This document shows positions 36,501-45,500 of a stretch of 64,000 nt of DNA, piece after piece. Position numbers and translations under genes: made by a program. A model generated the notes under the pieces. The model saw only the letters and a program-made list of their open reading frames with translations, did not search any database and had not been told where the DNA came from. How positions within the stretch are numbered: the first letter of the stretch is position 1; each line of letters opens with the position of its first letter. The DNA comes from Lumbricus rubellus (Eukaryota > Annelida > Clitellata > Crassiclitellata > Lumbricidae): the NCBI GenBank assembly GCA_945859605.1, contig OX243814.1, positions 34,067,086 through 34,131,085 on the forward strand, read 5' to 3'.

Positions 36501-39500
36501 TAAACAATAGGAAATGGTTACTCATTAAAAGACTAGGCTATTTCGTTACTCCTCTACCCGCAGGTGGCGATCCTATTTAATCGTGGCAACACAAATAAAT
36601 CGGCAATTCTAAGCTTGGCAAATATAATGATTATTGTCGACATTTCGTAGTAATTAAAGGCATAATATAGACCATTTTAATAATCATAACCCTAGGCCTA
36701 TATAACAATACTTGTTATACTTATATGGGACTCAGCGATTTCTACATAAGCTTAATCTATCCCTTCCTGGAGTTGATTCTTTTTGCCAGAAGTTTTATTG
36801 TGCGAATGTTGTATAGCTTTGCATGAAATGTTTTCTATTATTAATTTCCTCTGTAAACTGTAACGTAACTGTGCGTTTGCATGTGGTCTGTTAAAGAATC
36901 TTCTTACTTACTTACTTTCTATGCTTTGTAGGCAGAGTTGCCACTCATAGTTTTTCCACCTAGATCTAGGTTTCTCGGCCTTATCTAGGTTTCTAGGGTT
37001 TTTTTCAGGATCTAACCTTTTCCGCACTGCGGTTTTTTCCACTTTTTTACGCATAAAAATTGGTTTTGCTAGGTGAAAATGCCCAAAAGACGTGAAAAAA
37101 GTCGAAAATGTTGTGAATAGGCCTATGGACCCCAAAAGTTATAGATTCATTTCAAAGCAAAAGATTAAAAAAGGTCATGAGAAATTTGTATCGCGAAAGG
37201 AAGCAAATTTTGGTCGAATGACTAAAAAAGTCCCATAAGAAATTTGAATTTCAAGGGCGAGGAATCGAAAAATCCATGTATTTTCTCCTGAATTCTCGAC
37301 CTAGCCTTTTCTAGCCTTTTTCGGCCCGATCTGACCTTGTTTCAAAATTCAGAGTGGCATCCCTGTTTGTAGGCTGCCATTCACGCCCTTGTATCGCATG
37401 CTGGTGCGGTCTGTCAACCGAATTTTCTTTTTATAATTATTTTTATTAATAATTAATTACTTTTACGTTTGCTATTTTACGCTTATTATTATTATTAGTA
37501 GTAGTTGTAGTGTTATTAGTATTATTATTATTAAAGTTCGTGTTAAGAGTTCAAAGGTGCTGGAAAGGCGGTCAGCGGTGGACAACGAATTCAGCGGAAG
37601 CCCGGATCATATTTGTCAATGAAAACGAGGTTCAGAGCGTCTCCGTTGCTATCTGACGTCATAGGTCACGTGAACCAATGACAGAAGGTTCCGGATAGTT
37701 TTTGTTGCCGGATAGTTTTTCGCATGACACCGGCGCGGCGAGCGGCCTACAACCCACTCGGCCACGCAGGATCTGAAGAAGAAGAAGATTATGGGGCTCC
37801 CATTTGTACCAAATGCCAAACGGTTACTACTCTGGACAAATCTTGGCTCGAACATCCACTACAAAAAAGCTCAATGCAACTGGAAGATTTTGTCATGGAA
37901 ACACGAGATTTTTCAGCATTACAGGCATTCCATCAAGTTTTCTCCAACAACACGTTCAATCCATTTATTGTAACCATCAACCATATACAATTGTCATAGT
38001 ACAAAATGCTTCACAAGATCGGATGGTAACAAGGAAGGCCCTAAGGGATGAAAATCCCGCTAACAGGGACACCTATTTACATGTGCAGTTTTAACTGATG
38101 GCTAAACGGTTGATATCATGAATTGAACAGTATAGGCAAAACAACAGAATGAAATAACAAGTAATGTAGAAAACTTAACTAAAAAAACAACACACTTACA
38201 AAACAAACAAACAAAACAGTGCCAGTGCTTACAAGGTTAAACATCTTCACAGTCATTAATTAAATAGTCACGTAGCAGTGTCTTAGCCCTTAGTAAACTT
38301 GGGTTTACTGTCAATACCGCGCACACAATACCGCGCACACAATACCGCGATTTTCAATACCGCGCACGATCGTTACAGCGCACGATCGATACCGCAAATT
38401 TTTTCAATCCAGCTTATATTTCATACCTATAAATACCCCCATCCAGCTTCTATTTCTCGCTCGTTATTTTAGTCAATCCAGCTTCTATTCCCTATATAAA
38501 AATACCCACATCCAGCTTCCATTTCTCATGCTTTATTTTCGTCAATCCAGCTTCTATTTGACACATACAAATACCTTCATCCAGCTCTTATTTCTATGTA
38601 TTTCTATGTCTGAAATAGAAGCTGGATTGACGAAAATAAAGCATGAGAAATAATAGCTGGATGAGGGTATTTCTATGTCTGACCTAGAAGCTGGATTGAC
38701 GAGAATAACGAGCGAGAAATAGAAGCTGGATGAAGGTAGATTTAGGTATGAAATATAAGCTGGATTGAAAAAATTCGCGGTATCGATCGTGCGCGGTAAC
38801 GATCGTGCGCGGTATTGAAAATCGCGGTATTGTGTGCGCGGTATTATGTGCGCGGTATTGTGTGCGCGGTATTGACCGGATACCGTAAACTTGATGCCTG
38901 CTGAATATGATTAGGAATCGAGTTCCATACACCAGGTCCAGTGTATTTAATATGGAATCTTCTTGAGTTTAATCGAGCAGATATGGTACGATAGTGCGAG
39001 GAGTTTCTAGTAGAATAATTGTGTATATCAGAACCTTGTTGGAAGTACCCTGTAAAGTTAAGGGGTAGAAGACCATGGGTGAACCGATACATAAAGACTC
39101 CAATCTGGAAAGTCATTATTTGGTGAAACTTTAATAAATTAAATGATTGGAATAAAGGAGTTGAGTGAGCAAAAGACTTAACTCCAGCTACGATACGTAC
39201 AGCACGTTTTTGGAGAAGTACTAATTTATTGAGCCTAGATTTATATGTGGATGCCCAAACCAAATTACAATACGAGATATAAGGATATATTAATGAATAG
39301 TACAATTCAACTCGAATATTGGAAGTAAGTATATAGGAGGTTCGACGAAGGATACCAACATTTTTTGCAATTTTTGCAGAGATATATTTAATATGATCAT
39401 TCCATGTGAGGTGTTGATCAATGTACACACCAAGAAATTTAGTGGAGCTAACCTGCGCTATAGAGGTATTATTAATAAACAGTTGCAATGAATCACTCTG

Positions 39501-42500
39501 AGGGCACATCTTTTTATTAGTTCGAAAGAGCATAAAATTAGTTTTATCAATGTTTAAGGAGAGCCTATTTGCAGAGAACCACTCGGCCATGAAGACAAGC
39601 TCATTATTTACTGTCTGTATAAGACTCTGGTAGGATTTATGAGAGTAGAAGACATTTGTATCATCAGCAAACAAGATGAATGAAAGAGTAGGAAATATAT
39701 TAGGCAAGTCATTAATATATAAAAGAAAAAGCAAGGGTCCGAGATTAGAACCTTGGGGTACTCCATATCTAACAACTCTAAAGTCAGAGAGAGCTCCATT
39801 GCAGGAAACACACTGTAAACGTTTATCGAGATAACTAGTAAACCAAGCTAATTGGATGCCTCTGATGCCATAATTAGCTAATTTTTTCAATAGGATCACA
39901 TGATTAACGGCATCGAATAAGCCTTAGCTAAATCGAATAATATACCAATAGAATATTCATTGTTTTCAACGTTGATACATGGTCAAACGACGAGAACTTC
40001 AAGTTAGGTTAGGTCACTGAGAGCTCAGTGAAAGTTGTGAAAGATATAACAGAGTGTGGACTGGCACTCATGAACAAGTACAGCCTAACAAGCTTCAAAC
40101 AAATAATGAGGATCAGAAGCAGAGTCTGCAATTGGTTGTGAAGAAATAAACCTATCGTCGGAAAAAGACTCTGATGCAATAATGGAAATATTACTGGAAA
40201 AATATTTTTATGCCCGTTTGTATGGGTTTTGACCCAAATAGTAAACCAGTCCACAGCCCACTAGTCCACCTCCAACACGGTCCACTGCCCACCAGAATTT
40301 ATTTTAATTTGTGCATTCAACCATACACTGGTAATAGTATACAATAATACGATATTCCATGCTTCGCCTGTGTCTTTACATTGATATATGTTATGTCCGG
40401 TAGCGACCCCTAAAACTCAAAAAAGTCCTCCAAAATTTTCAGTGTTAATATATTTTTGAACCTAAAGGAATAAGTTAGGAGGGTGCCTCGTTTTAAATTC
40501 CCATAAAAATATTTTTACATGGAGCTAAGGACCACACTAAGGTATATTGGGGACCACAATTCTACTTAAATGCCTGCCAAAAATATAGAAAACAGAAAAT
40601 TGGTCTGGAAGTCACAACCCATCGTAAATAATAATAAATACAAATGAGTATCTTCTAAAACCATAACAACCTTCACGCAAGAATAGAACAATGAGCATAC
40701 ATGATCACAACATGAAACTCCCATTAGTTGCACAGAGCAAAGAAATTTCTTACATATTACAAAAACCATCAGAAGTGAATACACACTACACAGGTATGAA
40801 AACGTGTGCACTGTGCAAACATAAACATTCTTACATAAACATATGCTTTTGAACCAAGCTTCTGTGTCTTGACATTCAGCAGTCATAACAAAACTGGAAT
40901 TCAACTTCAGAGGAGTCATACTGAGTGACAAAAAGTAAAAGTGAATAAGATGAGTAAATTCCAAAGAATAAAGTTCTTGAGGTTTCATTGGTTTGTCGTG
41001 GCAGGGAGGAGAGGATCACTTTAGTGCAGCGCTTTAATTCAGCCGAATCTCAGGTCCAGCAACGTAGATTTGACATAGATCTGCCACCTAAATTATGAGA
41101 CCTACCACCTAAAGTATTAGTCCTCACATAAAATAATGTGACTTTGCAACAGTGATAGACCATGTCGATGATGTGTTTTCCGAGTATCGAATAGCAAGCA
41201 TCAGTTAAAGATTCGTCTGAAAGGTTTAGGTCATAGATTTGTAACAAGGTGCTACGGCACTCTTCAGTGGAGATAATGGTTGTGTATGGGTTCGAGAGTT
41301 GAATCAGCTAAGGACAACTTGAAAAGTTCAAGGCTTCAGTGTAAGTGGAAAGTAGCAGAGGCGAGTGCAATCGGAGGAGAGGTTAAATAAACAGGTGGGA
41401 TAGAGCAAACTGTTGGAAGTTTGTTCCAAACAGCTTGTGAAGCACAGACTGCATTATAAGCAGCAGTTAGTAGAATTTCAGAGAAGTTCCAATTATGAAG
41501 TCTAGCCCTGTTTAACCTGGCTTATAATCATAACAGAGCAAATTAACAAGTGAGCAACATCTATCAGTTTGTACATCCCACCGCTAATTTCATACAGGTA
41601 AAATTCATGGAATAAGATGCAAGGCAGTTGCATTAACAATATGTCAGCCAGTTAGAAACTTGCAAAATCTTGAGGATTTTTAAAGGTGCAACTAAAAATC
41701 GATTTTCGTAACTGACTTGGGAGGGTGAATAAAATACGAGTGAATCAATGATCTCGCCAGAATCTTTTGACTGACCTCCTTGACGTCGACCAATCGTTCT
41801 TTCACGGTTACCCTGACCTTCTACATCACCAAAAGAAAACAACAAGGTAACAGAAGGTTAAAATCAATACCATAATTCTCATTAACATTTCAAACATAAA
41901 CTTCAGTACTTACTGTTCTAAAACAATACAGCCACAGTTACATACTGTCATCAAATCACTCCACTGGCTCAAAATTCCTGAACGAATAGAGGAAAAGTCC
42001 TTTCACGTATAATGTACTTCAATCCTCTCAACTTTCCTATCCCGTCAGTTGTTCACTGTCCAACCGTTCCATACAACCTGTGCTTCTTCCACCTAACTCT
42101 GTTCCGGAGTGTTCCGCCCTTCCGTCACCTAATCACTTAAATTTGCCAATCGCTCATTGCCATAGCTGTCCTGTCTCTTTGGAACAATCCCCCCAGTTTT
42201 AGGACAAATATCTGATTCACCGAACGAACTAACCCTAGCCCTTAAAATCTCTTCACAGGAATTTCACCCCAAACTGAAAACATTGCTTTTTTCACAGATC
42301 CTATCGTGATTTTTCCTCTTCTTCTCATCTCCCTCACATGGGCGCCCGCAGAAAGTTTTGCAGGGGGGGCAAATTTTTTCGATCATCACAGTTACTGTAA
42401 ATGTTTTAGTAGCAACAGCTTCAAAAATGCAAAGCTGGATATTAAGAACACGAGTATTTTTCAATGAGGTTTCTTAATGCAAAATTTTCAGTTTCACTCT

Positions 42501-45500
42501 GTGTATCAGCTTTAATATGAACAGTTTCTTTAGTGCGAAGAAATTTGTTAGAAATCAAAAGTAGGCCTAGATGCTAAAAGCGTTCCTGAAGCGGCGCTGT
42601 AATATTAAAAGTCCATTGAATGAATGAATAAATGAAAAAATAGGTCTGTTTTCAAGGTGCAAGTGTTCCTCTAGCTACTTCCATATTGTAATAATAATTT
42701 CTAAACTTCTAAAGCGCCACTCGAAAGCCAATCGCAGAGCTCCAGATTATTCACAAGACACAAACTTGTGCTGGGAGTTAAAAGCCAATGGTCACTGTTC
42801 CAGCTTTCAACAAGATGTTGATAATTAATACAAGGCAGAAAATTAAGAGCATGTTTATTTCTACAGAGATTTCTAAACAAAGATTTCTGAATTTCACTGT
42901 GTGCATCATTCATATCATTAGTGCTTTAATTCAAAGAAATTGGTTAAAAACCCAACTGTAGTAGTTACAAAAATAAGTTTAAATTTTCCAGGGAGGGCAA
43001 GTGCCCCCCCTTGCCCCTATGTGCGGGCGCCCATGCTCCCTCACCATTTCAACTCTAAGCATCACCCACCTAAGTCGTCCATCTGCCTGCCTGCCTGACT
43101 CTCCGGATCTTAACCCTCTGCCTATCGATTTTGTTTTGATTAAGTGCTTGTGAATAAGCTGATTCAAGGGACTTTACTTTTGTAGGCGCTGTAGAAATCT
43201 CGAGATTACGATTAGGAGTACCCTAAAATAATTAAATATGCTTATTTGCACAAAAGTATTGAACAGAAAATATGTATATGCACTTACATTCTATAAAATA
43301 ATTAGCAGATACAAAATTAGCATCATCTTCAAGCTATAAATCCTTCAGGTAAGAATAGAACAAGGAGTAATCACAACATGAACATCCGATTAGTTACACT
43401 GAACGAATGACTTTCCTATAAAATTATTGGCAGTCAATAAAAATAATGATTACTGTTCCTTGATTAATGCATTATCCAGTGCAGCCAATATGTATCATAA
43501 TTCCAGCCTTGAAGGAAAACTGCTTAAAATCCCATTGGAACTGTCAGGATATTTCCTTTGGGGAGGGTTACTCTCTTACTCACTTACTTTATGAATTGTA
43601 TGGTATATGAGCACTTATAAAGCGCCCCTCACAGACTAGCTATTCAGAGGCGCTCTCAGCGTGACAGCTCCGAGGAAACAATAAATAATTGTACGAGGGC
43701 GCAGGGAGAGAGTATAAGGAGTTGAAAACATGGCGAATTCTGTATCATAAAATATTTAACTCGAATTACTCAGTAGTGACTTTGAAGTTTCCTGCACAAA
43801 CTAATATGTCTTAGCATTTTGTAAAGCAAAAATTACACCATTACAGCGATAACTTTCTCATTCAAAAATCAAGAACATTTGAACCCATGCCTTGTTTAAG
43901 TTTCAAATGTTTTGACAGTCAACATAAATAAAGCAAATTTTCTTTTTGATACCAAATTATCATATTACAGGTGGCAATGGCATGTAGTGTGATTCTCAGC
44001 TGTACAATAATTCAAGACAGTCACCTATTTCTGGACGTGCTAGTACACCTTCGGAATTTCCATCAGAATCCACTTGAGCACTTCCTCCTAGAGTATTAAA
44101 GACAACAGACTGATGTTATTTATTTCAGAAAATATTTAAACCGTATTAAATAAATGTATAAATTGTATGCTGGATGTAATGGATGCAGACGATTGCCCGA
44201 AGAATAATCAATCACGAACAATGAAAAGAAATTACTAAATCTAGAATCAATTGATGGCATCGTTCAAGAAGACCCCTTGACGTGACAAATGGAGTTTTTA
44301 ACATAATATTATGAAGATGAATTGGGGGAACCCGGCGAACCTGAAGCGCTGCAGTGGGCAAGAACTATGCTGACTGCGAATAATGTGGTTTTCGCAACTT
44401 AGAATTGTTTGGGTAATGTTTACAACTGACAGGTAAGTAGGTACTGTTTAGGAGTTCTTCCTGGTGCAGTTGATTTGAAGGTCTTCAAATCAACTGCACC
44501 AGAAAACCTCCTAAACAGCACCAATTAAAAAGAACCAAACATTTCCTCCATAGCATAAAGTAGAACAAGTAAAAGAGAATGAGCAACCACTAGAGCTAAC
44601 ACCAGAAGTTAATATGAGGAGTTAATAACTTCATTTTTAACCTTGGCACATAAGTATGGGTGGTCAGTCTTCTCTCTCATCAACTAATAAAGTCTTCCCC
44701 TCAACAGTGCATATAGTCAGTGTACTCATAACAGCTAGCTGTGGCAGAGATCTGAAACTCTGACAGTCAAGCCTGCCAAATACTAACTTATATAAAATCC
44801 TACTATTTTAAAATGTTTGAGACTTTTATTCATCACTCAACCAACATATTAAAATGTTGATATGACTACTGACATTCATTTTGCATCAGTGTGTAATCTA
44901 GCCCCCTCCTCTGGAAAAATCAAGGGTTTTGGTGAGTGAACGAGCAGACGTCAGACGATCACCGTGGTGCATAGCACCGAGAAAAGGAAGGTTGGGGAGA
45001 GGATGTGCCCCTCCCGCATTATTTGTTTTAAATATTCACATTGTAATGGTAGGATATGAAGCTGTCGTCTTGACAAAATTGCTATACTACAATGTATCTC
45101 AGTGTTCATAGGAGTGGAGTAGGCTTCGACAAATACATATAAAAAATATTTCTTTCTTAATTTCTAAATTGTAATGGTAGCAATTTAAGCTGTCGTATTA
45201 TCGAAATTGCCCTATTACTCCAATAGTATGCGGGTCTCCAAAAAGTTTGTTTCTGAAGCAGACTGTACATGCCATTTGTTTGCTAAGCCAAGAAATTTAT
45301 GAGGCACTATAAATACTAGTATGTTTATCTGTTGTGTTCTGTATCACCGTATTGCAAGAGCAATTTTCTATTTTCTATGAAACTGTACACGCATGGGTCT
45401 ATAGGAGCGGGAGGAGGAGCAGAAGGAGGGCAGGAGGAGGAGGAGCAGTATATAGGAGTTGGAGGTATAATAACCATTACAATGGATACCTGCAGGTAGG

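Larger units (their letters stand above)
37955..39975 (-). mobile_element. 5'-truncated LINE, split by a foldback element
   Basis: Non-LTR retrotransposon 3' part: reverse transcriptase, thumb region, then a 3' UTR ending near CAATAAATGGATTGAA at 37955. It has no 5' half. The family's general plan suggests the Jockey/CR1 group. Sequence 38301-38884 is a later insertion, not part of the LINE. Confidence 0.85.

Noticed and set aside
40566..40988. 140-codon minus-strand frame rich in Cys and hydrophobics
   Set aside because: No paralogue in gene A, no splice signals in phase, AT-rich composition; probably chance.
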